A stretch of 64,000 nt of DNA from positions 1,240,001-1,304,000 of the forward strand of contig VRMN01000001.1 in assembly GCA_008690995.1 (NCBI GenBank). Direction: 5' to 3'. Under the pieces are notes generated by a model. It did no database searches. It was not told the DNA's origin and worked only from the letters and a program-made list of their open reading frames with translations. The stretch is from Porphyridium purpureum. Its lineage: Eukaryota > Rhodophyta > Bangiophyceae > Porphyridiales > Porphyridiaceae. Below, piece by piece: positions 1 to 10,647 of this stretch; the first letter of the stretch is position 1, and each line of letters starts with the position of its first letter. The position numbers and the translations under genes were made by a program.

Positions 1-2032
1 TGGCATGCCAGTAGGTCCCCGACTCTCTGAGTCCATACAATGGCTTGACTATCCGGGCGTATTGAGGGAATACACTTTCCGTGATTTTGGAAAGGATGTC
101 CCGCACGTCAGACTTTAGCCGGATGAATACTTTGCGCGATAGGTCCCACTCACTCTGCAAGTATGCTTGAGCAAAATCGCGGTATGCGATTCTATGCCCC
201 CGGATCACTGCTATGGAAAAGATCGTGCGCATCATAAACCGCGATAGCGTTGGCGCATTTATGGTTGTGGATTCCGCGCCCGGATCCCGTGTTTTGATGC
301 CTTGTGCGACGAAGCGGGATTTGAAGGTACCGTCTGCCTTGACGGTGTTTTCCATTCGCGAGCCTAATAAAGTCGCGCCCGGCGGTACTTCATGCACTGC
401 TTCAAGAGTGCCTCGATCGATTAAGCCACGAAGCTCCTTTTCCTTTGCTTCTTTCCATAAATCATCCTCGACATGGTCTGCGCTATCGAGCTTGAGAATT
501 AGATTTTCCCGTACGTCTGTGGCTCGCAAATATGGTTTCACATTGTGGATGCTGAATGATAATTGTCTTGCCGGACCTCTCATATTCGGCACGAGCACCC
601 ACACCCGGTTTCCATCAACCTTGGCGCACACAAACGGGCCCCCATACTCATACGCTTCTTCGCGGCGCACGAGGACCGGGACTCCAGCTTCAATTCTGTC
701 CCCCTCCCGCGGAAATTCAGGGGCTCGGCTCGCCAATGCTGCTTTCACACGATATTCTGCAATGGCGCGTTCATACGCGCCCCGCGCAATTATGGCCGCG
801 GAAAGGCGGGCAACATTCATTTCGCGGGAATCTTCTCGGGCCGATTCTGGTCGCATGGCCAGTCGTGGTATTGTCCCAAACACCAGAAGGCTGGGAATTA
901 CACCTTCTGGGCCGGTGGTTACATTGACCGCCCGTACAGCGATGGCGAGAGAGTCCTCTGGAGTCAAACCTGGTTGGTCGCGGCGGACTCGTAGATACGT
1001 TTTCCGTAGAGGCTCATGGTGTCGTTCCACCGTTCCTTGGGACCAATGCGACTCTATGGGGACGACGTCTACGACAGAGCACTCCCCTAGCATGAGCGCC
1101 TTAAAGTCGGCTGACGCAAAATTACTCTGGTGGTCCACTGTGATTCGATGCGGACTACCGAATACAGATATCCATCCCCGGAAAAATAAACAGAACAGGT
1201 CTTGAGCAGTTTCTCCGGACACAAACCATGCCCCGTTGAGCTTTGTGCCATTGCAGACTGCGTGTAGAACCGGGATGGATGGACTTGTTGCATCTGGATT
1301 CAAGTACATGATGTCAAGCGATACATTGTGGTTAAATGAAACCTCAATTTCCGCAGCAACTTTAAAGCTGCTTCGCCGCCCGGAATACCACTGGCAAATA
1401 TCACACACGCGCAGCATGTCGTGTAGTTTCTTGTACTGTTCTGATGACAACGGGTTCCCAGAAAGGCGCAGTATCTTCTTCATCTGGGCGGCGCTTGCGT
1501 GTCCGAATCTTTTGTGAATATTTTTGAGCTCGGCGTCTGTGAACAGTAAAGCTTGTTCGGATGACTCCACATGGAATAATCCTTTCGAAAACGAATTTGC
1601 CGGGATCGATATGTGTTTGGAAGGCGCCACTTCTAAACGGATGTCAAAGTTCGGCCCTTGTAGTCGTAGAGGTGGTGGTTCACGTACCACGTTCAGTCGG
1701 TGACGCTCGAGTTCGTCGTTGCCGATGAGGATGGGCAGATTTGAGCCTTGGACCACAATGAAATGGAAAGAAAGAAAGGCGTCTGCACCAATCCCGACAC
1801 GCACGGTCCCGACTCCGACCGGCTCCAGGCGCTTTCCCCAGACAAGTGTTGGGAGTTCTTTTGGTACGGGTTCAAGTGTCTTAGGTGACCCTACGGTTTC
1901 ACAATATTCGAAAAATGCGGCCACGCCTGCGACCGAAATCGGGGCGCCCGTATCCACAAACACACCTCTCCAGCGGCGCAGTGGCGCTGTGCGGCCGGAA
2001 ATCCCACATATCGCCACCTGCACCATAAGGAG
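1..2032 (-). mobile_element. pol region (protease, integrase, start of reverse transcriptase), partial
   Basis: From right to left the region encodes a retropepsin-like protease, an integrase with its N-terminal zinc finger and catalytic core, and the N-terminal part of a copia reverse transcriptase, which runs off the window edge. The domain order is diagnostic of Ty1/copia and excludes Ty3/gypsy. Open and without obvious damage as far as visible. Confidence 0.85.
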
Positions 2033-3364
2033 TCATGCTTGCTCATCAGGATCGTTCTGGTCATAATCGACTAGTTTTTCTCGCAAAGAAGCCACGCTTT
2101 CCTTTTCTGCATCAACATCCGGGTCGGGTTCGCCCTCATTCTCCGGGTCGACCCACGCGACTCTTGAGGGCGGGCGCCCGTGCTTTTTCCAGCACGTACT
2201 TTCTTCATGTCCTTTGATGCCACAAAAACTGCAAAGTTTGTCAGTTTTCGTAGCAAACCTCCTACGCGGTCCTTCAGCCTTCTGGAAGCCGGTAAGAATA
2301 TCGTCACCCTTTCCGAAGAGGGTGCCCTTGTTGTAATCCATTCCTTTGAGTATGTGTGAGAACTTGAAAATTTTCTCTTCGGGATTGCGGGCCTGGATCA
2401 AGGTGAAGAGCGGTGAAAATGTCGACGCCATGATTGCGCGGGAGACGTGGCGGGCAAGGCCGTCGGGTGTGTTATCGGGTACGTCGAGTTCGCGTGCCTC
2501 GGCTTCCACAGCGGCTCTCAGCCTGACCAACGACTCGTGTCTCGATGGCGACGACGTGATAAACTGGTCGAGGTTGAGCCGGCTTAGTGCCAAAATACGC
2601 TGTTCTCTCTTATCGTTTGAGTCGAATGACGACTTGAGCATGGCAAGCATCGAGTCTAAGCGCTGGTGTTGGGCGCTCGACACGAGCGCTTCGGCGCTTC
2701 CGCCCAGAATAAGCGGAAGCGCGCTTCTCGCCGTAGAGTCGTCGATGCGGAATACCGTTCGCGCTTGTTCGAATTTTCGGTACCAAACGGCAAATGGCAT
2801 GCCATTTGGCTCGCCAGTGAAGACATACCGCTCGAAGTATTTTGTAAAGGCGACTTCATTTGGACTCGAGGACGCGTTTCCTCTTCTCAGACCGCGCGAC
2901 TCACCAGCTCCGCCAAGCTCGACGTAGTTTTTATCTTCGTTCCCCAATGAAGTCTGGGAGAATGCTCTGAATGAGTCCTGGATATTGCGCCCGTACTCGA
3001 AGTTTGGCACCCCGCGGAGGCGACAGTATCGCTGCCACGCGAGGAGGCTCGGCGGGCCACCGTTTTCTTTCAGTAGGTCGTACGACATAAGGCTCTCAAC
3101 CATCATCATTTCAATGTCATCGTTCCCCATCTCGTCGGCAGTCCTTAGCATGTCCTCGACAATTTCATTCTTCGCTTTGACGTCGAGCCATGGGAAGCGC
3201 TCTGCTGCGCGTTCAGGCCGGGATGCTGGTACCTGTGTGTCGAGTGCCGGGCTTGATCTCTGCTTCTCTGGTACCGTCGAGGATGCGCCCGCCCGAGACG
3301 AATGAGCGCCTCGTGTCCTCGAAGATACAGGGGAAGTTGGGGCGGCTTCTCCCTCACTGGACAT
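2033..3364 (-). mobile_element. gag region of the copia-type element
   Basis: A 443-residue structural polyprotein. The central part resembles copia gag (UBN2-like), and one CX2CX4HX4C zinc knuckle lies near residue 385, followed by an acidic tail. The N-terminus is rich in serine, proline and arginine. It is open over its whole length and is followed directly by the pol region. Assignment to gag rests on the zinc knuckle, the position ahead of protease and integrase, and the size. Confidence 0.85.
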
Positions 3365-3399
3365 TCTGACCCGTCAGCAGACCGCTAATCGCTTCACTC

Positions 3400-3850
3400 A
3401 GGCCCGACTCCTTGCTGGATAGATCAAAGAAAGCGGACGAAGAGAGCAAACGGGCAAGCACAAGTGAATTTCGAAATGTCACAAAAACCGGTTTTACGGG
3501 GTTTTGTGCCCCGGAGAGACCGCGAAGGCGTAGGGAAGAACTGCTACACGTCAGGCAGTGGGCCCGCCACCACGGACGTGAGGTCGGTCTGCAGGAGGTG
3601 ATCTTCAGAATCCCTTGCTGCTTATAAGGACAACAAACCCTTTTTAACTAAATGTTCTTCACTACGCTCATCTCTGGTCCTCCTTTTTCTCCCGTCATTA
3701 GCTTGCGGGAGACGGAGTCCACTTTATATACTTCGCACGAGGTGACCGCTGTACGCCGGGCTGGCGTGGGACGAGATCCTGCGTGAGAACTATCTTGCGA
3801 GGCTCGGCATGATCCCGTGCCTGTCGACAGCCCGGAGAAGCGATGCGAGG
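3400..3850 (-). repeat. probable 5' LTR and leader of the copia-type element (limits uncertain)
   Basis: This stretch lies upstream of gag. On the minus strand it has a TATATAAAG box (3722-3730) placed as expected for an LTR promoter reading into the element. The partner LTR is outside the window, so the terminal TG/CA and the target-site duplication cannot be fixed. The limits are estimates. Confidence 0.4.
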
Positions 3851-3861
3851 TGCATCTCTTA

Positions 3862-3868
3862 GTACAGT
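3862..3868 (+). promoter_or_regulatory. GTACAGT motif upstream of the nucleotidase gene
   Basis: AGTACAGTGG, 142 bp before the ATG at 4010. Part of a recurrent set in this window. Confidence 0.45.
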
Positions 3869-4009
3869 GGCTTGGAAGAGTGAACTTTCTGACAATTCCA
3901 GAGAAAAAGGGCGCGAAACGTGAGGCGAAATGCGTTTCATCAAATCATTCTGTTTTACTATAAACATAATCGGCTAAAACGGTTCCATAGCCGGTTAGTC
4001 GATAAGAAG

Positions 4010-5209
4010 ATGGTTAAAATTGTGCCGCCTTCTCATATTAAATTGCGGTCATTTGTAAGAACGTTTTCGACGATGCACGCCAGACCACCAGCTCGCTTCA
4101 TGGGCTTGGTCTGGCATGGAGAGATAGAGACGCCTTTTGACAGTGATGAGTGGGTGCGCATTGACCTCGTCATGGATGCGCTGATCCGCGTTGCGGTGGA
4201 TGTGGTGAGCCGCGCATGCGCAGTCAGTCGACGCGTGCAGCTGGGATTTCAGTTCGGCAACCAGCTGAGCAAGAATGACGCCTCGCCCGTCACCGTGGCG
4301 GACTTTGCCGTCCAGGCGCTCGTGCTGTATGAGCTGAAAAGCGCGTTTCCGGAGCACGTGTTTATCGCAGAAGAATCTGCCGAGCCGCTTCGCAACGATC
4401 CCGTGCTGGCCAAGTACGTGCTGGATGCCGTGAATTCTGGGCGCAAGGCCGGGCATGCGCTGCTCAGCGTATCGGACATTTGCGGCGCGATCGACCTAGG
4501 CTTGCATGTAGGCGGCGACTTGAAGGACACCTGGGTGCTCGACCCCATTGATGGGACCAAAGGATTTATGCGAAAACAGCAGTATTGCATCGCACTCGGA
4601 TTTTTGCGTAACGGCATTCCCTCTCTCGGCGTCCTGGGCTGCCCAAACTTGCCCGAACGACTGGAAAACACAGCGACGTACGAGGCACGCGCAGAAGTAG
4701 AAGGCGGATCTATCTTTCACGCTGTCGTGGCAGACCATGTGGCTTACATGCAAAGTGCCAGCGTCCCGGAACCGCTGTACAATACGCCCGTTCGCGTGTG
4801 CGAAGAGAAGGAGGCGATGATGGCCGTCTTTATGGAAAGTGTCGAGGCAGCACACTCCAGCCACGGTATTTCTGCTCAAGTTGCATCTTTGCTGGGAGTC
4901 TCGCAACCCCCTGTGCGCATGGATTCACAAGTCAAGTATGGATCATTGTCACGCGGCGACGCAACGATATTTTTGCGGTTTCCGCGCGGTGGGTATGTTG
5001 AAAACATCTGGGACCATGCTGCGGGTGTGGTTGTGCTTTCCGCGGCCGGCGGGCACGTTTCTGACGGAACAGGCGCTCCTCTAGACTTCAGCAAGGGCAG
5101 GAAGCTTAACAATCAGATGGGCATCGTGGCCACCAACGGAGTGCTGCACGACGCAGTAGTAGAAGCCGTGCGGCTTGCATTCGAGGAAAGCGGAACGCGT
5201 GCGCAGTAG
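4010..5209 (+). CDS. SAL1: 3'(2'),5'-bisphosphate nucleotidase (SAL1/HAL2/CysQ family)
   Basis: A 399-residue Mg2+-dependent, Li+-sensitive phosphatase of the inositol monophosphatase superfamily. The family removes phosphate from 3'-phosphoadenosine 5'-phosphate, the by-product of sulfotransferases, which matters in an alga that makes sulfated polysaccharide (inference). Visible motifs are SPVTVADFAVQ (substrate/lithium region), AEES (metal-binding Glu), the signature DPIDGTKGF and the late WDHAAG motif. The start is the ATG at 4010; the frame is open upstream but without an ATG. A second ATG at 4073 is possible. The first 30 residues are basic and hydroxylated and could target an organelle. 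A GTACAGT motif lies 142 bp upstream of the ATG, and a copia LTR lies just beyond it. Confidence 0.9.
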   Translation: MVKIVPPSHIKLRSFVRTFSTMHARPPARFMGLVWHGEIETPFDSDEWVRIDLVMDALIRVAVDVVSRACAVSRRVQLGFQFGNQLSKNDASPVTVADFAVQALVLYELKSAFPEHVFIAEESAEPLRNDPVLAKYVLDAVNSGRKAGHALLSVSDICGAIDLGLHVGGDLKDTWVLDPIDGTKGFMRKQQYCIALGFLRNGIPSLGVLGCPNLPERLENTATYEARAEVEGGSIFHAVVADHVAYMQSASVPEPLYNTPVRVCEEKEAMMAVFMESVEAAHSSHGISAQVASLLGVSQPPVRMDSQVKYGSLSRGDATIFLRFPRGGYVENIWDHAAGVVVLSAAGGHVSDGTGAPLDFSKGRKLNNQMGIVATNGVLHDAVVEAVRLAFEESGTRAQ

Positions 5210-5441
5210 GCTGCATCGTTAACATTTTGAAGGTATAGTCGGGCGCATATTTTTGGTAGAGACAGGGGGTGATGTACCTTTACAAGGTCTAGAAAAGTCG
5301 GGTTCTCCGCGCCTGCTTGCGCTCCCCAGTAAATAAAACATGAGGAACCAACGCACCAAACTCGAATAAGACCAAAAAGACAAACAGACGTGAGTCCAAC
5401 AGAGAAAAAAGTTATAAGCGATGCCGAGCTCAGCAGCGCAC

Positions 5442-6830
5442 TTACAACGTTTTAAGCACATCGCGGGTGGCCTCGATGGTCTTGTCAATGTCCTCCTCTG
5501 TATGCGCTAGACCCGTGAATCCAGCCTCGTAGGCAGAAGGCGCCAAGTAGATGCCTCGCTCGAGCATGCCCCGGTGGAACTTGCCGAACTTGGCTCCGTC
5601 CTGGTTTGCCGCGGCGTCCTCAAAGTTCTTGACGGGCACGCTGCTGAAGAACTGGCCAAACATGGCTGAAATGGACCCACCGGTCATATCATGGCCGGTT
5701 TCCTTTGCAACCTCAAGAAGGCCGTTCGACAGTCGCTTCGTGATTTTGTCCAGTTGCTCGTAGGCTCCTGGGCGACGCAGAATCTCGAGCGTCTTGAGAC
5801 CGGCCGTCATGGCTAGCGGGTTTCCTGACAGAGTACCAGCCTGGTACATGGGGCCTGCTGGCGCCACCATCTCCATAATCTCACGGCGTCCACCGTAAGC
5901 GCCGACGGGGAGGCCACCCCCGATGACCTTGCCAAAAGTCGACACATCCGGCTTGACGTCAAAGTAGGCTTGCGCGCCTCCGTACGAAATGCGGAAGCCC
6001 GTCATCACCTCATCGAAGCAAAGCAGTGCTCCGTGCTTTGTGCAGAGCTCGCGCAGTCCCTTCAAGAAAGAGACGTCAGGGACGATGAAGCCCGAGTTTC
6101 CGACCACACCTTCCAGAATGACGCCCGCGATCTCGCCCTCGTTTGCCTCAAAGAGTTGGCGCACCGACTCGAGATTGTTGTACTGCGCGACCAGCGTCGC
6201 GGCAGTCGTAGACTTCGGCACTCCAGGCGAGTCTGGCAGACCCAGCGTCGCCACACCCGAGCCCGCTTGCACCAGGTACATGTCAGCGTGGCCGTGGTAG
6301 CAGCCGGAGAATTTGATCAGCTTTTCGCGCCCAGTGAACGCGCGCATGAGACGAATGACGCTCATGCATGCCTCAGTGCCCGAATTGACCATGCGGACCA
6401 TTTCGAGGCTGGGCACCGCATCGATGACCGCGCTTGCGAGCTCGTTCTCGAGCTCGCACGGCGCACCAAAGGACGTTCCCTTCTCGATCGCCTTGATGAG
6501 CGCCTCATTCACCTCGTCGTTCGCCGCGCCGACGATGGCCGGTCCCCAGGAGCCGATGTAATCGATGTACTCATTCCCATCCACGTCGTAAGCCTTGGAC
6601 CCCTTGACGCGGTCGAAAACCACCGGGTTTCCCCCGACGGAGCGGAATGCGCGCACGGGCGAGTTGACGCCGCCTGGCATGAGCTTCTTTGCCTGCTCGA
6701 AGATCTCTGTCGACCGCTGAGTGTTCAGCCGCGGCTTGGCCGCGGTGCACACCAGCTCGCCACCCGCTGCGCGACGCACCGTGCGCCCCGCAGCAGGCAC
6801 CGCCGCGGCCCCCACAAACGCAACCTCCAT
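5442..6830 (-). CDS. hemL: glutamate-1-semialdehyde 2,1-aminomutase, plastid-targeted
   Basis: This PLP enzyme converts glutamate 1-semialdehyde to 5-aminolevulinate, the last step of the C5 pathway that feeds heme, chlorophyll and bilins in the plastid. The 462-residue protein has an N-terminal leader of about 30 residues rich in Ala, Arg and Val, then the family start [17 protein letters not shown]. The PLP region is intact: [18 protein letters not shown], the [10 protein letters not shown] strand and the Schiff-base lysine in [16 protein letters not shown] near residue 300. Length and order match the family plus a transit peptide. It starts with a clear ATG. The upstream region is shared with the divergent hemerythrin-like gene and has an ACTGTAC motif (GTACAGT on this strand) about 207 bp from the ATG. 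Confidence 0.97.
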   Translation of the reverse strand: MEVAFVGAAAVPAAGRTVRRAAGGELVCTAAKPRLNTQRSTEIFEQAKKLMPGGVNSPVRAFRSVGGNPVVFDRVKGSKAYDVDGNEYIDYIGSWGPAIVGAANDEVNEALIKAIEKGTSFGAPCELENELASAVIDAVPSLEMVRMVNSGTEACMSVIRLMRAFTGREKLIKFSGCYHGHADMYLVQAGSGVATLGLPDSPGVPKSTTAATLVAQYNNLESVRQLFEANEGEIAGVILEGVVGNSGFIVPDVSFLKGLRELCTKHGALLCFDEVMTGFRISYGGAQAYFDVKPDVSTFGKVIGGGLPVGAYGGRREIMEMVAPAGPMYQAGTLSGNPLAMTAGLKTLEILRRPGAYEQLDKITKRLSNGLLEVAKETGHDMTGGSISAMFGQFFSSVPVKNFEDAAANQDGAKFGKFHRGMLERGIYLAPSAYEAGFTGLAHTEEDIDKTIEATRDVLKTL

Positions 6831-7036
6831 TCTATCTCGTTCACTGCCGCAGCCGTTCCTCTCTATCCTCTCGCACTCGTCTCCTCTTTCGGATCTACAC
6901 GCACCCTCCTCGCTTCTCCCGCCGTGGTCCTCGCCTGAAATCCCATCAAAAAAGCAGCGTCCTTCATCAGCTGCACAGATTTCTCACTTTTCCCTTCCAA
7001 ACGAGCTCAGAAAAGTCGGCGACTGATCTCGACGCA

Positions 7037-7043
7037 ACTGTAC
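7037..7043 (-). promoter_or_regulatory. GTACAGT motif upstream of hemL
   Basis: GGGTACAGTT on the minus strand, 207 bp upstream of the hemL ATG. Confidence 0.4.
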
Positions 7044-7387
7044 CCGTATCTAAAGCGCCCGACCCGCGCGCACCGCCGCTCCAAATGCGCGGCACGCTCG
7101 AGCTGTACACGTTCGCAGCGGAACGCCAACGCTCATTGCCGCGAGCCAGCAGGACGCGCGGCTGAGAGCAGCAGGCTCTTTAAGCGGTTGCAGGCACTAC
7201 TTGTCCGTGACTCTCGACACCACCCGCAGAGAAAACCAAACACTGTGCGTTAGCGATGCGCAGAGCCCACGCATGAAGCGCGACGCCGAGCGTGGCCTTT
7301 ATGGCCATTGTCGGTACCGACTGTGCGCCAGGAAGGAGACTGTCGATGTGTTCATCATGGCCGCAGTTCACATTTGGGGCGCGCGAC

Positions 7388-7428
7388 TTCGATTTCGATT
7401 TCGATTTCGATTTCGATTTCGATTTCGA
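7388..7428. repeat. TTCGAT hexanucleotide array, about 6.8 copies
   Basis: Six perfect tandem TTCGAT units plus five bases of a seventh, in the divergent region between hemL and the hemerythrin-like gene. Several frames stay open across it only because the unit lacks stop codons. Confidence 0.95.
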
Positions 7429-7832
7429 CCGGCAGCCTGCCGCATCGGCACGTGGACGTGCGCATGCGCCGCCTTTTTCATTCCGCCGTGCGCGTCGCAC
7501 TGTACCTCTGTGGGTGACGTGTGTTTGGGACGATGTACAGTTGCACCTATTCGCTGTACGTCGGCGCGCGCGCTGACTGTCTGCGCGGCAGGATGGACAG
7601 TAGACGACGTGGTTTTAGTAAGAACAGGCTGCGCGTGTTGAATGAGTTGGTGTTTCCTCAGTAGTGTTACTGACATGGGGCAGATGATGGATTGGCAGTT
7701 GATGGATTGGTGGATTGGAGGGGGGGCGCGCCGGGGCCTTTCTGATGCGGATGTGACGTGACAGGAAAGTTCCCGCGGAACGGCGCGTGTCTCTCTCTCA
7801 GCCCGCTGGCCGCGTAGACCACGACAAAAGAG

Positions 7833-7878
7833 GCGCGCGCGCGCGTGCGTGTGTATGTGTGTGTGTGTGTGTGTGTGT
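7833..7878. repeat. GC/GT dinucleotide microsatellite
   Basis: A run of alternating GC that passes into GT repeats, about 180 bp upstream of the hemerythrin-like gene. Alternating purine-pyrimidine tracts like this can adopt Z-DNA (known property; not shown here). Confidence 0.9.
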
Positions 7879-8059
7879 TAGTGACGGCAAGGCAGGTGTT
7901 GTTGTCATTGGTCTTGATTGTGTTCGCCGCTCGGACGCGCGCTCGGCCTGCTGCGCTGGACGAGAGAAGAGCGCGTGTCCGCGAGAGGCAGGCGCCTGTT
8001 GACACACAGGCTGTGGTAGGCAAGCGTGGCTGACCGGGCTTGCTTCGACGCGCTCAGAG

Positions 8060-10462
8060 ATGAGCGGGCCCGCGCGAAGGGCGCCGAGTGGGGCCCAGAA
8101 AATAGGCATAGAGCAGAGCATTCCCGGCGTGCGGATGCCGCCGAAATCGCCGCCCAGCGCGGGTGTGGCTGGACTGGCGTCGCCAACGGCGCGGAGAAAC
8201 CCGCGCGGCCTGGCGCCGTCAGGCGCGTCGGCGTCGTCGCTGTCTGCAGCAGCCTCCGCAAAGCGCCCACCGTCCGCTCCGGGTACGCAGGGAGTGCGCT
8301 CACCGGGCAGCTCGGTCTCCGCAGCACCACCAGCAAACCGCAGTAACTCGGCGCCGCGCCAGAACAGTCAGCGTTTGTCCATGGAGTACGGAAATATTAT
8401 GCGCGCGGCTGCGTTGCCCATTCGGCTTGGTTCGGAATCACAAGACCTGACGACCATATTCAGCGAGGATCTGTCTGGAGATCAAGAAAATAAGAAGGGC
8501 TCACTGGTGAAATTCAGCACGGCCAAGTTTTCGCGGCGCTCGTCCGATTTTGTGGCAAACTTCAGTGGGTCAGTCGATAGCAATGCGGGCTCAGAGACAG
8601 ATGGGGGCGCTTCCAAGAAAGGCGGGGGCCTATTTGCGCGCTCCAAGACCAGTGACAGGCCTTCGACAGCGTCGTCCACAAATGCGTCCGAGTCAGCGCA
8701 GCTAGCAGCGAAGAGCTCTGGACCGCGAACAGAGCGCACGTGGGATGATAAGGTGATCATGGCGCATCTTAAGGCGGGCCTGCTGCCTCGCTCTGCAGAG
8801 CAGCAAGTGGATATGCGCCGCCAACCACCTCTCCAGCTTATTCCGTACCAAAAAAATTGGGCACGGGACGTTTTTGTCGTCCCGCACAACGCGATCCGCA
8901 GAGAACTTATGGACTGCTACATGATCCTCTTTGCCATGGACGTGCGCCGCGATGACATGACGGCGAAGGATTTTGACATGTTTTTCCAATGGTGGAAGAC
9001 GTTCGCGTTGTTTGTGATTCACTACTTGGACGCCGAGGAGGACGTCATCTATCCATGGTTTGAGGAGCGCCAGAAACTGACTGGCTTACTCGCCAAGGAG
9101 AAGCGGAACAAGATCAAGGAGCACATGCGGCATGTGTTGTACCTGGTCATGAAAAGCGAGGAACGGCTGAACACGCCAAACTTTAACTTTGACCCTCTTT
9201 TGCTTCTGAAGCGCGCAGTAGACAAGTTCTGCCTCCTCACGCTGGAGTACTTCACCTTGGAGGAAAAACTTCTTCCACATACAATTCAGCAGCATTGCAC
9301 AGAGAAGGAGAAGCGGGAGGTAGAGAAGGCGTACGCCAACTATTTGCTGAAGGGTGAGAATCCGGGCACAGATCTCGTGATTCTTACTCGATGGCTTCAA
9401 GTTTCTGAGCGAGATCCAAAGAGATTGTTGGAATGGAGATACGACAATCTTGGTCCGATGAGCTGGAGCAATGTGCAGTATGGTGTTTGGTGGAAGGCGG
9501 TGAATGCCAAGCATTTGGACGTGCCGCGCATATTTAAAGTCCGGCGCGACGTGTACAAGACCGAGCTGCGGCAGCGCGAGATTTTGAGGTCCGAAAATCC
9601 TGAACAGTACAAGCGCAAGTATGCTAAATTTGAGCAGGATCGTGCGCGTGCGCGAGCCTTCAAGATGCAGGACGGCACAGAACTTTTCTCCAGTGTAACA
9701 GGAACTGAGCGTGATCATGAAATGGATAAGCTCGCAATTTCATCGAACTCACCAGTATCGCCAAAGTCGCCGAAATCGCCGCTCTCGCTCTCAAAGTCTC
9801 CGAATGCCAAGTCGCCGTCGAGCGCCGATGCGGCGAACACTTTGCTCGACCCGAGCGAGCTAAGCTCACTCACGTCTGAAAACGCGTTTGCGAAGAAATC
9901 TAGCGTCTCGACGACAGAGGCGCAGCAAGCACAAGCCCTTGCAGCTGCGCGGTCAATGTCGTCGTCTGCATCAAATGCGCGCGTTGCTGGAATTGGTCGA
10001 CTGGACAGTAGTGCGTCAATGTTCAGTAGCAAGTCGTTTGTTTTGAGCAGTGAGGGACAGGCCGAGTTGGAAGAGCTGGTAAATAAGGCTGCGAAGTTGA
10101 ACGAGTATCTGGCAGTGATGGACCGAAAGTACGGATCTGGGCTCGCAGATTCGTACGGAGCCAATGGTAATGATGATGCCCTGAGCCTTCGCTCGGAAGA
10201 ATACTCCCATTCTTACAATCTTGGCGACGAACTCTCGCTGGTGGACGATACGGGATACCAATACAACATGCCGGATGCTGTGAGTGCGTACAGCGCAAGT
10301 TTGATGGGCGACGAGGATTCAAAGAGCATCTTAGATGACATCGATATTGACTTGGATAACTTGAGCTTAGCAGATGACTCGGAGGGCTTTGATGTGGGCG
10401 CGTTTGACCTGGAGCAGTATCTTGAATTTGATGCGCACATTTCAGCGTCCGGTCGACGCTGA
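8060..10462 (+). CDS. large protein with degenerate hemerythrin-like four-helix domain
   Basis: An 800-residue protein. Residues 1-240 are disordered and rich in Ser, Pro, Ala and Lys. Residues of about 270-430 form a helical hemerythrin/HHE-like domain: HNAIRREL near 276, HYLDAEEDVIYPWFEER in the second helix, EHMRHVLYLV in the third and LEYFTLEEKLLP in the fourth. The fourth-helix position usually held by His is Glu (about residue 396), and the second-helix His is shifted against the usual HxxxE spacing, so iron binding is doubtful. A low-complexity SPKSPKSP stretch follows near residues 565-590, and the last 130 residues are very acidic. Similar domains occur in oxygen/iron sensors and in uncharacterised algal proteins. 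The role is unknown; the SP-rich segments suggest proline-directed phosphorylation. Confidence 0.75.
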   Translation: MSGPARRAPSGAQKIGIEQSIPGVRMPPKSPPSAGVAGLASPTARRNPRGLAPSGASASSLSAAASAKRPPSAPGTQGVRSPGSSVSAAPPANRSNSAPRQNSQRLSMEYGNIMRAAALPIRLGSESQDLTTIFSEDLSGDQENKKGSLVKFSTAKFSRRSSDFVANFSGSVDSNAGSETDGGASKKGGGLFARSKTSDRPSTASSTNASESAQLAAKSSGPRTERTWDDKVIMAHLKAGLLPRSAEQQVDMRRQPPLQLIPYQKNWARDVFVVPHNAIRRELMDCYMILFAMDVRRDDMTAKDFDMFFQWWKTFALFVIHYLDAEEDVIYPWFEERQKLTGLLAKEKRNKIKEHMRHVLYLVMKSEERLNTPNFNFDPLLLLKRAVDKFCLLTLEYFTLEEKLLPHTIQQHCTEKEKREVEKAYANYLLKGENPGTDLVILTRWLQVSERDPKRLLEWRYDNLGPMSWSNVQYGVWWKAVNAKHLDVPRIFKVRRDVYKTELRQREILRSENPEQYKRKYAKFEQDRARARAFKMQDGTELFSSVTGTERDHEMDKLAISSNSPVSPKSPKSPLSLSKSPNAKSPSSADAANTLLDPSELSSLTSENAFAKKSSVSTTEAQQAQALAAARSMSSSASNARVAGIGRLDSSASMFSSKSFVLSSEGQAELEELVNKAAKLNEYLAVMDRKYGSGLADSYGANGNDDALSLRSEEYSHSYNLGDELSLVDDTGYQYNMPDAVSAYSASLMGDEDSKSILDDIDIDLDNLSLADDSEGFDVGAFDLEQYLEFDAHISASGRR

Positions 10463-10647
10463 CGAGGGTCTGAAGTGATACAATTCAATACCTTATCTTT
10501 CTGTCTCTCCCTCTCTCCTGTAGGATATCCGTTAAAAGGAAAATAATGTACATGTGAAGGTTTGATTGGCAGATTTCGAAGCATTCAGGTGCATATGTTG
10601 CGCAGCTCCGCCACGATGGAATGATCCTGGCAACGTGTTATGCAAAC

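Larger units (their letters stand above)
1..3850 (-). mobile_element. Ty1/copia-type LTR retrotransposon, cut by the left window edge
   Basis: Reading leftward, the element shows a probable 5' LTR/leader, a gag gene with a zinc knuckle, an aspartic protease with a DTG-type active site, an integrase with an HHCC finger and DDE core, and the beginning of a reverse transcriptase. Integrase before reverse transcriptase is the order that defines the Ty1/copia family. The rest of the reverse transcriptase, RNase H and the second LTR lie outside the window. The visible gag and pol regions are open with no obvious break, so the copy looks whole as far as it can be seen and is probably fairly young. 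Age cannot be measured without the other LTR. The right boundary is approximate and falls in the upstream region of the nucleotidase gene. Confidence 0.9.
6831..8059. other. divergent intergenic region with simple repeats
   Basis: A 1.2-kb region between two divergent genes. It holds a TTCGAT hexamer array, a GC/GT dinucleotide tract and GTACAGT motifs at 7037 and 7535. No convincing coding region is seen; the open frames over the repeats are low-complexity artefacts. Confidence 0.6.

Noticed and set aside
213-1205. 330-codon plus-strand frame over the left end
   Set aside because: It is the antisense of the retrotransposon integrase region and has no protein-like features.
7180-7676. Several frames over the TTCGAT array encoding RFRFRF, FDFDFD or SISISI
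   Set aside because: They exist on both strands and in several frames only because the repeat lacks stop codons.
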